This document shows, in pieces, positions 28,589-39,675 of a DNA stretch of 64,000 nucleotides. Origin of the DNA: a cyanobacterium endosymbiont of Rhopalodia gibberula. Lineage in GTDB: Bacteria; Cyanobacteriota; Cyanobacteriia; Cyanobacteriales; Microcystaceae. Made by a program: the position numbers and the translations under genes. The stretch's first letter is position 1. Every line of letters starts with the position of its first letter. Below the pieces are notes generated by a model. That model saw only the letters and a list, made by a program, of their open reading frames with translations. It had not been told where the DNA came from and searched no databases. Where the stretch lies: assembly GCF_003574135.1 (NCBI RefSeq), contig NZ_AP018341.1, positions 2,021,740-2,085,739 on the forward strand, written 5' to 3'.

Positions 28589-28723
28589 TTAGTTATAAAA
28601 ATTATTTGCTAAAATTACTCGGTCTTCTCTTTGATTTGCTCCTTGAAAGAGAATAGCGAGCTTTTTTTGTTCTTCATTTAAACTAATTAAAATAAAATTA
28701 TTTTTATCTATCAAAGTTTTTAA
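28589..28723 (-). pseudogene. Coding-like fragment of unknown origin
   Basis: The minus frame reads ISLNEEQKKLAILFQGANQ then REDRVILANNFYN to a stop, with charged helix character and normal amino-acid mix, unlike the surrounding low-complexity DNA. There is no start codon with a ribosome binding site. It is probably the 3' end of a decayed gene. Confidence 0.3.
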
Positions 28724-28939
28724 TTATATTTAAGACAGTGACAATCTAATCTTAGAAGGAATATAATATTTCTGATACTTTCTTAAAGAGGAGATAGAAC
28801 TTTAAATATATTTGTTTTTTTACGAAATTTAAGGTTAAATTACTCTGATTTTTAATGATTATCTATGTTAATTTTTAACATAAATTGTAAAAAGTTACAC
28901 ACAAATTAAACTAGAAATAAAATAGAACTGTAAGTTAGC

Positions 28940-29146
28940 TTGCTAGACAAAATTTTTTGTTGTCTAACATACTACTTTTATGAAATAAATCAAACATCTA
29001 AAAAATGTCTTGAATATTATGTTATTCATATTAGTGATATCTTTCATTTGGGAAATCAACGTATAGGTGAAATTTACCATTCTCGTAGATTAGAGCATGG
29101 TTGCTGCAGTAGTTACAATAGACATAGTGGATGTGGTAGTGATTAA
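28940..29146 (+). CDS. Doubtful small ORF with Cys-rich end
   Basis: This 68-codon frame starts at a TTG and ends in a Cys/Ser/Gly-rich tail (HGCCSSYNRHSGCGSD) 60 bases before msrA. The rest has no recognisable motif. It may be chance or the remnant of a short peptide gene. Kept only because of the unusual tail. Confidence 0.2.
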   Translation: MLDKIFCCLTYYFYEINQTSKKCLEYYVIHISDIFHLGNQRIGEIYHSRRLEHGCCSSYNRHSGCGSD

Positions 29147-29206
29147 CCACAAACTGTTTTTTTTGTTTAAGATTAAGAATAAAATATTTGTTTAGGTAAA
29201 AAGACT

Positions 29207-29869
29207 ATGAAAATATCCGGATTTGGCAAAAAATTAGCCCTACCTACTCCTGAGACAGCATTGTCTGGACGAGAAACGAAAATGTTGGTCTCGGCTTTCC
29301 ACTATGTTCATGGAAATCCTATTAAACCCCCCTTTCCTGAAGGAATGAAAACCGCAATGTTTGGGTTAGGATGTTTTTGGGGAGCGGAACGTAAATTCTG
29401 GCAACTTGAAGGGGTATATACTACTGCAGTAGGGTACACAGCCGGATTAACTCCGAATCCTACTTATCAAGAAGTTTGTACTGGACTTACTGGTCACAAT
29501 GAAGTAGTGTTAGTAATTTTTAATCCCAAAGTTATTAGTTATGAAAGACTGTTAAAGATATTTTGGGAAAGTCATAATCCTACCCAGGGAATGTGTCAGG
29601 GAAATGATATAGGAACTCAGTATCGTTCAGGAATTTACGTTTATTCCCCCGAACAAAAGCAACAAGCAGAAGCCTCCCAAAAAGTTTACCAAAAAGCATT
29701 AACTAGAGCGGGATATGGTGAAATTACTACAGAAATTTTAGATGCTTCTGAATTTTACTATGCAGAAATTTATCATCAACAGTATCTGGCTAAAAATCCT
29801 AACGGTTATTGTGGGTTAGGAGGAACGAATGTTAGCTTTTCTGTGGGTTTTAATACCACGGTTAATTAA
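29207..29869 (+). CDS. msrA: Peptide methionine sulfoxide reductase MsrA
   Basis: The 220 residues contain the active-site motif G55-C56-F-W-G, with C56 as the sulfenic-acid-forming cysteine, and the downstream [20 protein letters not shown] block that binds substrate. A C-terminal GYCGLGG provides a likely resolving cysteine. It repairs methionine-S-sulfoxide in proteins. An N-terminal extension of about 48 residues precedes the catalytic domain, as in several cyanobacterial and plant MsrA proteins. It is monocistronic. Confidence 0.94.
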   Translation: MKISGFGKKLALPTPETALSGRETKMLVSAFHYVHGNPIKPPFPEGMKTAMFGLGCFWGAERKFWQLEGVYTTAVGYTAGLTPNPTYQEVCTGLTGHNEVVLVIFNPKVISYERLLKIFWESHNPTQGMCQGNDIGTQYRSGIYVYSPEQKQQAEASQKVYQKALTRAGYGEITTEILDASEFYYAEIYHQQYLAKNPNGYCGLGGTNVSFSVGFNTTVN

Positions 29870-30699
29870 CTGTTAATCAATGATTTTATATCAGGTGTTA
29901 AGTTTATTTAAAATCTGACTAAACTATATAAATAGTTTCCTTTTTAGTAAAAAAATATTTGTTGATGTCAGAAAAGTAAACTTCTTATCATAGATACATA
30001 TTAAACTATTTTTTGTTCTATCCCTAAAAAATAGTTATATTTAGTTTTTTTTAAAACCTTATTTATAATATACAAAAAGTGATTTAAACTGCTTAAAAAT
30101 TCAATAAAAACTAAAAATCAATTATATTAATGGTGTTATTAATATAATTGATTGTACATTAATATACTAAGATATATATAAACAATATAAGTAATAAATA
30201 GTACTGATAAAATGATCTATTTAGATTTAAAAATTAGTTTAAGACTGACCATCTTATTAAGAGACATATAAACTTTTAATAGTCTATATATTCAGGCTAA
30301 GAAGTACTTCAATTTCCGTTTATAAGATTTTAGATTAAATAGAATTAATTTGATTTATCAAACAAGTGGATTTAAGGAGGAACTTGTATTTATTTTAATT
30401 TAACCACCAGGCAACTTCATCTAAAGGAGAGATTAACTATGAGAAGTTCGATGTGAAAACAAATTTAGAGAAAATTTAAGTATTTTAAATAAAAAAATAT
30501 ATATTAAAAATATCTCAATATAATTATTGAAAACCTTAGTATAAATAAGTGTTATAAACTGAATTATTGGCATATATATTCAATATAACTGAATCAGTTA
30601 TATTGTAACTATACAATCAAATTAAAGTTTTAAAAAAAATCAAAAATCAAAATAATAAGATGTATAAAACTTCACTAATTTTCTCAAAAATATACCTAT

Positions 30700-31010
30700 T
30701 TTAAAAAATTGTTTTTTTACAAAAAAAGTCCATATAGTGTATCAGAACTATTGAGATTAGTTAATTTTTAGGAAAACTAACTTTATCATATTCAAAATGT
30801 ATAAAACAATTAAGCGTTATGTTACAAGAACAATTACCTCTTTTTATTAAAAAATTAGTCAAGTAATAGTAGAAGTATTAACAATAAATCGAAGTTAATT
30901 AAAAAGAAAGCTTATAGATTAATAAATTATGTTAATTTTTAACTCTTAAGTATTTTAATTTGGTATTTGACCAGTTAATTTTATATCATCAGTTCGGTAT
31001 GCTGTATATA
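30700..31010 (+). mobile_element. Transposase remnant, copy B (ISL3-like C terminus)
   Basis: Nucleotides around 30870-30920 align with 61240-61290 at roughly 80 percent by eye. Both encode a degenerate version of the ISL3-type C-terminal motif INxKxKLIKRxAY (here SKLIKKKAYRLINY). A second shared block (about 30970-31000 with 61340-61375) follows. The frame is broken and no complete ends were found. Confidence 0.45.
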
Positions 31011-31462
31011 TTAAAATAACCCTAAACTATAGAGAATAGTAGCATAGTATAAGACACAAAAATACTTTTTAGTGCATTACTTAAAAAAAAGAAAAAAATT
31101 ACTTATAATACTGTAATTTATCTAACTTTTCCTACGTAACATTTTGCCGGTTAATATTTTATTTGGCATCTAATCCTTAAGAAGGATTCTTGTTTATTTA
31201 CTTATAAATTAACTAATTTACTGTTTAATATTGCACTCCAATTCAGCAAAATAAAGTTAAATTATTTAGGGTATTTATCATGACAGTAATAGCCGATTAT
31301 CTCTAATTGAATTAAAGTAATACAATAATTGTATTTTACAAGAATTGGTGTTAAACATAGAGAAAATAATCGATTTTTAAGATTATAGATTGATAGTATT
31401 TGGATGATTAATTCAGGCTAAATATATTGAGCAGAGGGATAAAAATTAGATGTTCTAGCTCT

Positions 31463-32180
31463 CTATGCTAACAAACATAACGTTCGAGCAGCCCCTTCGT
31501 CATAAGTAGGAGTCGTTATAATTTCTACCAACTCATCCGTGATTGCTGAATAATCTTCATAAGCTAATTTAACCAAAAATAAGGATGACACCAGGACGGC
31601 GTATAATTAATTATTAACAATCCTTTGAGTAATAAAGGGAAAAAAACTAAATTTCCTACCGTTGTAACTACTGGTTGCAACCATCGAGGAATAATTTCTT
31701 GTCGCAAAGAAGTATTAGGTAAACTCAACATAACAATTTATGTCACCATATTAGAATAATTATCTGCCGCCGTTAAACAAATTAAGGAACCGATTGAATT
31801 CCCCACTAAAATGACAGGTTTACCAATAAAAGTCTGCCAAAAATAATAAACTAATTCTGTCCACAAATAGATACTGTAGTTCGTAGCTGCTTTTTGCGAG
31901 CGACCAAAGTCTAATAAATCTAAAGTGTAAACTGTAGCTGTTCGGCTAGGATAGAAATATTATGTCGCTAATGTTCAATAGCAGCGCCAAACCCATGCAA
32001 TAAGATTAGAGGAGGATATTGCTCAGGGCTTAAATTTAGAGAAGATCGAAAATAAGCATATCGAATCTTCCAACCGCGCCAAATCCAGTCTAGCTGTTGT
32101 CCAATGCGTTGCTCCCAAACTCCCAAGATTTCATCTGAGACACTCAATCTTTGCCGTTGTACATCTTTGAACCTTGTTTA
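31463..32180 (-). pseudogene. Alpha/beta hydrolase pseudogene
   Basis: Read on the minus strand, broken frames give a hydrolase in correct order: QQLDWIWRGWKIRYAYFRSS, then PPLILLHGFGAAIEH (oxyanion-hole HGFG), a TAG at 31968-31970 where a Trp would be expected, then LDLLDFGRSQKAATNYSIYL, FWQTFIGKPVILVGNSIGSL (nucleophile elbow GNSIG) and LRQEIIPRWLQPVVTTVGNL. At least two frameshifts and several stops interrupt it. It is a member of the chloroplast/cyanobacterial alpha/beta-fold hydrolase family. The good conservation between lesions points to recent inactivation. Confidence 0.8.
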
Positions 32181-33141
32181 TTCTGAAAAAATTTCAAGGA
32201 TGAGCAGAAAAAATCACAAAACCTAGTATTATCAAGGTTTTCAATAGTTTTCATTTAAATCATTGATAAGTTTTAGGAGTTACGCATTAAGAGATAAACT
32301 TGAACATAAGATGTGTTAGGATATAGAGCGGTCGCTAGAATTAAAAAAAAGAAAATTGATAGAAAAAAGGAGATACTTGTCCAAACTATCAGAAGGAATT
32401 CAAGAGCTAATTGTCATTTAGACTCCTACGTTTGGCGTTTACTCCTTAATCTCAGCATTTGAGCTGTAATTGTTTGTTCTATACGTTTAAGAGGTTATAC
32501 AATAACTAGAAATTAGGGTTAACAACAAGAATAGTTGACAAGAATAGCTAAACATAGATAAGTCTCAATCAAAAAAGGAGTGTACCAGTCAGTTGAAAGC
32601 CTAAATATAAAGGAAAATAAGATAATCATTCATTTAAAAGAGTTTGAAAAAGTCTAAATTTTTTTTAAAAAATTTACAGACAATACTACTCAATACTTTT
32701 TTTAAAAAAAAGTATCGAAATTTAAATGCAGTTATTAAAGACATATTTCTTCAGTCAAAATATTAGGTTATTTAATATTACCTCTAAGTCCTAAAACAAT
32801 AATGTGGAACTGATAAAATCTTAGTTGAAAAGTCTGAGACTATCTTGACTCTCCTTTTTAGTGTTCTGTGAGCTTTTATCTAATTAGAATTAATGAGGGC
32901 TAAAAAATTGATTGATAATTGGTGTTAAACTGAAAGGAAATTATTCTTTGAGGTTGACCGTAGTTTTATTAGTGATTGCTTTATCCATTCTAGATAGTGC
33001 ATCTTTGACATGATTTTTCAATAGGTGGCTTCTATTTTAAAATAGAACCTAGTTAAAAGTTAGTAAAATAAAACTGGTCACTCTATTCATCTATATTCAT
33101 TTAAGTTCGTCCATCTATTTAAGATACAACAACAAACGCCT

Positions 33142-33672
33142 GTGATAGATAAAAGACGCTCCCAACGAGATCTCCCCAAAATCAACGAAAGAATTCGTTT
33201 TCCTGAAATCCGGGTCATCGATAGCGATGGCGCGCAAGTCGGTCTTCTGACTCCTGATGAAGCGTTAACTATAGCGCAAGAAAAAGAGCTTGATTTAGTC
33301 TTGGTGAGTGAAACGGCTAAACCTCCTGTCTGCCGAATCATGGATTATGGCAAATATAAATTTGAACAGGAGAAAAAAGCCAGGGAAGCCAAGAAAAAGC
33401 AACATACAGCCGATGTTAAGGAAGTAAAAATGCGCTACAAAATCGGCGAAAGCGATTATATGGTACGTATTAATCAAGCCAAACGTTTTCTTAAGTCTGG
33501 TGACAAAGTTAAAGCGACGGTTACATTCCGAGGTCGGGAAATTCAACATTCCAATTTGGCTTTAGATTTACTGGACCGTATGGCTCAAGATCTTAAAGAC
33601 ATCGCTGACATTCAACAAAGTCCTAAACGGGAGGGACGAAACATGATGATGTTCTTAACCCCCAAGAAATAA
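33142..33672 (+). CDS. infC: Translation initiation factor IF-3
   Basis: The 176 residues are full length for IF-3, with the N-domain motif [20 protein letters not shown], the linker [20 protein letters not shown] and C-domain [22 protein letters not shown]-3 prevents 50S joining and checks the start codon. The start used here is GTG at 33142. The frame continues upstream (QQQTP before the Val) to an ATA at 33124, and no ATG is available. IF-3 genes often use rare start codons for autoregulation, so the exact start is uncertain. A terminator follows. Confidence 0.94.
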   Translation: MIDKRRSQRDLPKINERIRFPEIRVIDSDGAQVGLLTPDEALTIAQEKELDLVLVSETAKPPVCRIMDYGKYKFEQEKKAREAKKKQHTADVKEVKMRYKIGESDYMVRINQAKRFLKSGDKVKATVTFRGREIQHSNLALDLLDRMAQDLKDIADIQQSPKREGRNMMMFLTPKK

Positions 33673-33722
33673 AGAAAGACTAAAAACTTGTTGATAATTT
33701 AGTCACAATTAAACTCGTTAAC

Positions 33723-33744
33723 TCCCCTCTTTAGTCTGAGGGGA
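33723..33744 (+). terminator. Terminator after infC
   Basis: TCCCCTC (33723-33729) pairs with GAGGGGA (33738-33744) around an 8-base loop, followed by TTGTTTTATCTT. It lies about 50 bases after the infC stop and is a standard intrinsic terminator. Confidence 0.8.
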
Positions 33745-35805
33745 TTGTTTTATCTTCTTATTACAGTTAGTCGGAATTTTTAGAAATAAATATTTTGATA
33801 TTGTTATCTAATAACAAGGGATTGTTTTTCTGTTAGATTGTGGAGTTGTGATTCTTGATTATTTGATGAAATCTTTTTCTGATTAGACTTTGTTTGGAGT
33901 GAAAACTATTTTTTTCTTTGTTTTATCTTCATCTGTTTCAGCTAAAATCGTCTTTGATAAATTTAAAAATTATAGTTTACAAAGTATTTTAGGATATTTA
34001 CAAACTGTTCTGACAACCCATCAAGTAAAAAAATCGCTGCAACATGGTTAAGATATTTAACTATAATTTGCTATGATCCCTTAAGATTTCAACATGTTGA
34101 TTAGGTCTGATGTCCTGCTACAGTTGCCTACACTGCATTTATTTATTGGTACTATTAGTAGTAGCATTTGATTAAATGTTTTGTTATAAACAGTAATTTC
34201 TTGTCGTTTCTACATTGTTTAAAAAATATCTAAGATCGATATTACTCAGTCGACTTTATCTGTCTATTGAATATTTTAGTTAGTGTTACTCTCCGTCAGT
34301 AATATAGTTTTTCTGTTCAAGCTGTTAGCTTTTTCTTTTTAGTCTAGATTTTCTATTCGATTCTGTTAAGATTATTTTTTGTAGTTATTTATTTTACTGT
34401 TGAATATATTTGAAAAGTTCTTCTAAGATTCAAATACAAAATTATTAGGTTTTCCTCCTATAAAATTTAATTGTGATTGGTTGTTTTTCTGCCATTGATC
34501 AGGAATTAGTTTGTGGGGTAGTCTGTTTATTACTTGTCATCAACCTAGACATCTCACATTCTATTTTTTCTGTATTTATATACATAAGATTAACAGCCGT
34601 ATTTGTGATTAATTAGTACAGTCTTTGGAAAATTAAGAGTATTTAAAATAGTTATTTTTTTGATTGTTTTTTAAAACAATATCCAATATATGTCAGAAAT
34701 ATTAATGACTTATCGAGTAGCTTACTATTTTTTAAGCTAATCTTTAATTTGTTTCAATTCACCAAGTTAAATAATACAAAAATCAGTTAATTACTATCTA
34801 TAAAATACTAGATTTAATTTAAAAAAATTATATACAAAACTTTTTGATTATCTATTGAAAGTTAATCATAAGGACTAAAGGTATTTGTTTTTTCTATTGG
34901 AACTTATGAGTTATGCTTGCAAGCCCATGCTAAGGAACAACAGCAAATTCACACTCATCATTTCTATCTATCTAAAAAATCTTTTATTGAAATCTTTTAC
35001 AAATTTTAAAAAAATGTATTTATTCTAAAACTATTAATTATGTCATCTTCAATCATGTGAATGGTAACTATACAGAAGCCCTAAAAGCCTTATTATAAAT
35101 AGCACATAAATTACCCTTATTTATTCTAATTATGAGCAATCTTATCATCCAATATTTTATTATTTCAATTTTCAGAACACTTGAAGTTATTGAAAATAAT
35201 TAAGGAAAAAGATAGCTTTTAAACCAAAATTTTGGTTGATAGAATCCCAAAAAGTGAAAACAGAGCAAGTATTAGGGTGTATTTTGAGTTCATTGTATAT
35301 TGTAACTTGTCGACACAAAAAAGTTGGGGAGCATGTTGGCCTTTTATATGTTTTGAGCCACCTTTAATCCCCCTGATTCTACCATTACAGTCTCAAAATA
35401 AAAAATGAGGTATTTTTTTGAACTCTTTAGACTTAGAGAAGATTGTTTTGAGGAGATAAAAATTAAAACAGCTGACAATAGTTTTCTAATTTTGAAAGAT
35501 GCCTTATTCTTCTATATAGAGTGTCAAATAGGAGATTGCATGGAATGTAACTATCACTGGATCATTTATAGAGTAACTAAAAAGACAAGGTTTTATATGA
35601 TGGGGTAATGGCGGTTCACTATCCCAAATTAGGACGTGGTTACTAATAGTTGAATAGTACTAAATGTGTAGTAATAATAAAAATTAGCCTCTCTAACATT
35701 TTTTATCTTGTGGGGTGGGTATTGCCCAACCTACAATTAGGGTTCAGCCTCTACCGGACGATGACATCTAAACCAAACCAAGCAACTTAGTCAAATATAA
35801 AATGT
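33745..35805. other. 2-kb spacer with coding debris
   Basis: Remnants include a 38-codon open stretch at 33935-34051 (KIVFDKFKNYSLQSILGYLQ), broken frames at 34880-35110 (YELCLQAHAKEQQQIHTHHF; NYVIFNHVNGNYTEALKALL) and a 67-codon frame at 35405-35608 (MRYFFELFRLREDCFEEIKI). None matches a family I can name. They suggest one or two lost genes between infC and trmFO. Confidence 0.45.
33935..34051 (+). pseudogene. Coding-like fragment, family unknown
   Basis: A plus frame reads KIVFDKFKNYSLQSILGYLQ and TVLTTHQVKKSLQHG then a stop, with further broken coding-like sequence for about 120 bases after. The composition is protein-like, but no motif identifies it. Confidence 0.3.
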
Positions 35806-37176
35806 ATGTCCACTGTTCAAGTCATCGGAGGAGGATTAGCCGGAACCGAAGCGGCCTGGCAAATTGCCCAAACAGGGGTTCCTGTTATCCTCTATGAAAT
35901 GCGTCCCCACACAACAAGTCCAGCACACCATAGCGAAGAATTAGCTGAATTGGTTTGTAGTAACTCCTTTGGGGCAATGTCGAGCGATCGCGCTTCTGGA
36001 CTTCTCCACGAAGAATTACGCCGTTTAGGGTCAATTATCATTCAAACCGCCGATAAAAATTCAATCCCTGCGGGAGGGGCATTGGCAGTAGATCGAGGGA
36101 TCTTCAGCCATGAGTTAACTCAAGCCTTAGCTAAACATCCTCTAATTACTTTAAAAAGAGTAGAAACAGCTAGAATTCCCTCAGAAGGGATAATTGTCCT
36201 TGCTACCGGACCGTTGACCACTTCTGCTTTAGCAGAAGACTTACGAAGATTTACAGGAATGGACTATTTAAGCTTTTTTGATGCAGCTAGTCCCATCATT
36301 GTCGGGGACTCAATTGACCGTGATATTGTTTTTCTGGCTTCCCGTTATGACAAAGGAGAAGCGGCGTATCTTAACTGTCCCTTCAATAAAAAACAATATC
36401 TACACTTTCGAGAGGAATTATGTCGAGCAGAACAAGTAAAATTAAAGGATTTTGAGCAAGAAACTGCTAAATTTTTTGAAGGTTGTCTTCCTATAGAAGA
36501 ATTGGCTAGGCGGGGAGAAGATACCATGCGCTATGGACCGATAAAACCGGTGGGACTATTTGATCCACGTTTAGGAGACTTCCGTGATCCTAAAAATAAA
36601 GGAAAACGCCCTTATGGGGTGGTACAACTGCGTCAAGAGGATAAACATGGTCGTTTATGGAACATGGTAGGGTTTCAAACCAATTTGCATTGGGGAGAGC
36701 AAAAACGGATATTTAGATTAATTCCAGGGTTAGAAAAGGCAGAATTTATTCGTATGGGGGTTATGCACCGCAATACCTTTATTAATTCTCCTCAATTACT
36801 TGAACCTACCTTACAGTTTAAATCTCGTCCTACTCTATTAGCAGCTGGTCAATTGGTAGGAACAGAAGGATATACAGCGGCCACAGCTGGAGGTTGGTTA
36901 GCTGGGATAAATGCTGCACGGTTAGTTTTAGGATTAAATCCTGTTACTATTCCTAAAATGACTATGATGGGAGCGTTATTTGAATTTATTAGTAATGCAT
37001 CTCCTAAATATTTTCAACCGATGCCGCCTAATTTTGGTATCATGCCGGAACTACCACAAAAGGTTCGCAATAAACGAGAACGCTACGAACAATACCGTGA
37101 TCGTGCTTTAGAGAATTTAGATCAATGGATTTTAACCAAATTTCGAGCAGATTTTCCTCTTACTCTATTAGGTTAG
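35806..37176 (+). CDS. trmFO: Methylenetetrahydrofolate-tRNA-(uracil-5-)-methyltransferase TrmFO
   Basis: The 456-residue flavoprotein opens with the FAD-binding motif [18 protein letters not shown] and continues with the family block [20 protein letters not shown]. Further on are [12 protein letters not shown] and [20 protein letters not shown]. TrmFO makes ribothymidine at position 54 of tRNA using 5,10-methylene-THF. Length is typical and no lesion is seen. It contains a HIP1 octamer at 35984-35991. It is monocistronic with long spacers on both sides. Confidence 0.96.
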   Translation: MSTVQVIGGGLAGTEAAWQIAQTGVPVILYEMRPHTTSPAHHSEELAELVCSNSFGAMSSDRASGLLHEELRRLGSIIIQTADKNSIPAGGALAVDRGIFSHELTQALAKHPLITLKRVETARIPSEGIIVLATGPLTTSALAEDLRRFTGMDYLSFFDAASPIIVGDSIDRDIVFLASRYDKGEAAYLNCPFNKKQYLHFREELCRAEQVKLKDFEQETAKFFEGCLPIEELARRGEDTMRYGPIKPVGLFDPRLGDFRDPKNKGKRPYGVVQLRQEDKHGRLWNMVGFQTNLHWGEQKRIFRLIPGLEKAEFIRMGVMHRNTFINSPQLLEPTLQFKSRPTLLAAGQLVGTEGYTAATAGGWLAGINAARLVLGLNPVTIPKMTMMGALFEFISNASPKYFQPMPPNFGIMPELPQKVRNKRERYEQYRDRALENLDQWILTKFRADFPLTLLG

Positions 37177-37440
37177 GGAAATTTGCCAATTGTGATTAGA
37201 AGTTGAAAAAATAGTCACTTAAGGTATTAGATTTCGATTTAAATACTTTAATATAAGATCGCAGTTGACTTTAAGAAATAATTCTAGATTTAAGTTTTAA
37301 TCATCTTAGCTAAATAAAATAGAACAAGATTATTTATGAAAACTTTTCAAAACCTTAACTTTTTATAACTTGTTTGAATAAACAGTCGTTATATTTTTCT
37401 TTATATCTAAGTTTTTAACCCAAAATTATCTTTCTTTTTC

Positions 37441-37715
37441 TTACTGAGACCAGTAGATCTTTGGATGTTTCTATCGTCAAACTTAATTACTAGTCATGAG
37501 ATATATTATTAAATATCTCAAATAAATAGCCACAGTCCAAATATTGAGATTCAGTGATCAAGTACAATGACACTTAGCTATTGATTTCTTTATAAAAGTG
37601 CCGATAGCCATCTCCTATTTTGATAGTTTTCTGTCCTTTATTTTTTACAATCGTTTTATGTTTTTGGACTAGATTATATTTAAGTTTACCTGTCAATATT
37701 TAACTACTGTCTACT
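37441..37715. repeat. Degenerate repeat family, copy 1
   Basis: It aligns by eye along its length with 43788-44078 and 49895-50165. Shared blocks are GAGAC near the start, AATATTGAG, GACACTTA (AACACTTA in the other copies) and the end block ATATTTAAGTTTACCTGTCAAT. No consistent open frame exists across the copies. Confidence 0.6.
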
Positions 37716-37829
37716 TATCCTTCGTACTTTTGTATAGGAATAATTCAGGAGTTATTTTGTTCTATTAACTAGGGATTATTTTGTTTCAGGTTTCAGAATT
37801 TATCCTTTGGACTTAATTACTTACCATAA

Positions 37830-38110
37830 TATCTCTTGCCAAAGTTAATTTTCACTTTATCGGTCGTTCAATGGTTGCTTATCAAAAAAGAAATACTCTT
37901 ACCTGAAAAAATAAAAAACTGTACCACTACAAGACTTTGTTCGTCATCTCGGAAAAGATTAGCAGTCTCAATAGGAAATGTCTTTAGTGTCAGTCTCTTT
38001 ATTCTAACTGTTGGCTATGGAGCCATGAACACTATGTCCGCAGCAGTGGTCTTTCTGCTTGTATTTTAGCGTTTAGTTTAGTAAGCTTATTTATCTTTAA
38101 CGAAATCTTT
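37830..38110 (+). pseudogene. Possible KirBac-type potassium channel remnant
   Basis: An open stretch (37836-38069) contains IGNVFSVSLFILTVGYGAMN, where TVGYG (38007-38021) is the potassium-channel selectivity filter and the preceding FSVSLFIL resembles the pore helix of inward-rectifier channels (typically FFFSVQTLATVGYG). Sequence on both sides is frame-broken and the helices are not readable. The match rests mainly on the filter, so chance cannot be excluded. Confidence 0.35.
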
Positions 38111-38631
38111 TAACCTTATTTTTATCTAGATTTAAGCTTCAATCTAAGGGCAATTATACAGATGATAATTTTTAAAAAAAGCTATCACGATATGAGCTAG
38201 ATTGATTAGAAAGTAAAAAGAGCACGCTAAAATTAACTAATGTAGTCAGCAGTACCACTCAAAAGTGGAAACAAAGTCTTTACCAACACAGGTAATCTTA
38301 ACATGTCCTCATCAAACCCTAGATAATTACCAAATTGATTGGAGACTTCAAGCTGATAATTATCTAGAATTAAAAGGATAAATATATACGATTCTTGAAG
38401 ACCATTATCACTATTAATACAAGGTTAATGGCTGTTTTTTTGCGTAAAGTTTTTTTCTATGTCTAATCAACTTAACCCCCTAGAAAAAAACTATTGGATG
38501 GCCCTCTGATAATTGAAAATATTCGTTACTGTCTCACCGCCTATTTAGAGACAATACACTGTTTAGTAAATTAAAATTGACATTATTAAGGAATAATATC
38601 TATATAAGCCAATAAATCATCTGAAAGCTAG

Positions 38632-39627
38632 TCATAAAAAGATTTCTCCCACCTTTACACGAGTTCCATTAAAAAAATCCCACCCTGACTGACGGCGTTT
38701 TCCCGATAATTGTACTTCTTGTAAGAGAAGCAGTCCTTCTCCTGTCTGTACGACAGGTCCAAAGTTTTTAATCTTACTCAGAATTTCCCCTGGTTTTCCT
38801 TGAAGATTTAGTAAATTTGTTGATTGTTGCCGAAGGGGTTGAAACGTTAAGGGCAAAGACTCCCAATCAATATTTTCTAATGGAATAGTCGTCATGACTT
38901 TCAGGGATTGATCACGAAAATTGGTAATACAATTAGGATAAAATCCCCGCACTTGATTATGAATCGCGATTGCGGATCTAGACCAATCAATTTCATAGTC
39001 AGATTTTTGAATTAACGGAGCGTAGGTGGCTTCTGTTGGATTTTGAGGAGTGGCAATGATATCCCCAACTTTTAGTTTTTGTAGGGTTTCCAATAATAAA
39101 TCTGCCCCATTTTGAGCTAGTTCTTCGGCAATTTTCTGATAATTATCTAATAAACCAATAGGTTTGATAAGTTTAAGCAATACATCTCCTGTATCCATTC
39201 CCTCGTTCATTAACATAGTAGTAACTCCCGTTTGTTGCTCTCCGTTATATAAACTCCACTGAATGGGGGCTGCTCCGCGATATTGAGGCAGAATTGAGCC
39301 GTGAACATTAATACAGCCCAGTTTAGGAATAGATAAGATCTCAGAGGACAGGATTTGTCCATAAGCCACAACAACAAAAATATCTGCCCGGGCTTCCTTA
39401 AGCTCAGATAGGGTCTTTTGTGCATTTCTGATTCTTTTAGGTTGCCAGACAGGTAAATTATGTTGTAGAGCAACTTTTTTGACAGCAGAGGGTACTAATT
39501 GCTTACCCCGTCCCCGTCGTTTATCGGGTTGAGTAACGACTCCTATAACTTTACAGTCAGGATGATCTAGCAATCTTTGCAACGTAGGGACGGCAAATTG
39601 GGGAGTTCCAAAAAGAATAACCTGCAT
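38632..39627 (-). CDS. fmt: Methionyl-tRNA formyltransferase
   Basis: The product is 331 residues from the ATG at 39627 ([20 protein letters not shown]). A frame extending 16 codons upstream has no family support. The formyl-folate domain shows [15 protein letters not shown] and the catalytic-loop region [20 protein letters not shown] followed by [17 protein letters not shown]-terminal OB-like domain follows. It formylates initiator Met-tRNA. Intact and monocistronic. No Shine-Dalgarno is seen, which is common in cyanobacteria. Confidence 0.95.
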   Translation of the reverse strand: MQVILFGTPQFAVPTLQRLLDHPDCKVIGVVTQPDKRRGRGKQLVPSAVKKVALQHNLPVWQPKRIRNAQKTLSELKEARADIFVVVAYGQILSSEILSIPKLGCINVHGSILPQYRGAAPIQWSLYNGEQQTGVTTMLMNEGMDTGDVLLKLIKPIGLLDNYQKIAEELAQNGADLLLETLQKLKVGDIIATPQNPTEATYAPLIQKSDYEIDWSRSAIAIHNQVRGFYPNCITNFRDQSLKVMTTIPLENIDWESLPLTFQPLRQQSTNLLNLQGKPGEILSKIKNFGPVVQTGEGLLLLQEVQLSGKRRQSGWDFFNGTRVKVGEIFL

Positions 39628-39675
39628 ATAAAGAAGTGGAAAAAAAGAGGAAGAAGGGAGGAAGAATACCCCCAA

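Larger units (their letters stand above)
27609..29206. other. AT-rich spacer with weak coding debris
   Basis: About 1.6 kb. An unconvincing 76-codon plus frame (27824-28054) and a 68-codon plus frame (28940-29146, ending in a Cys-rich HGCCSSYNRHSGCGSD) are open. A 45-codon minus frame at 28589-28723 reads like a protein fragment. The middle (28280-28560) is almost pure A/T. Confidence 0.5.
29870..33141. other. 3.3-kb decayed region
   Basis: This is one of the longest empty regions. It holds a C-terminal transposase remnant (30700-31010), a multiply broken alpha/beta hydrolase (31463-32180, minus), a short stretch (30430-30660) that resembles 58495-58790, and an AATCCTT/AAGGATT dyad near 31170. 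Remaining sequence is A/T-dominated with no open frame. The infC promoter should lie in the last few hundred bases. Confidence 0.55.
37177..38631. other. Spacer with repeat copy 1 and possible channel remnant
   Basis: About 1.45 kb. It includes copy 1 of a three-copy degenerate repeat (37441-37715), a possible potassium-channel remnant (37830-38110), and coding-like fragments near 38225-38260 (LTNVVSSTTQKWKQSLYQ) and 38460-38570 (MSNQLNPLEKNYWMAL, then a shifted frame). No intact gene. Confidence 0.5.
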
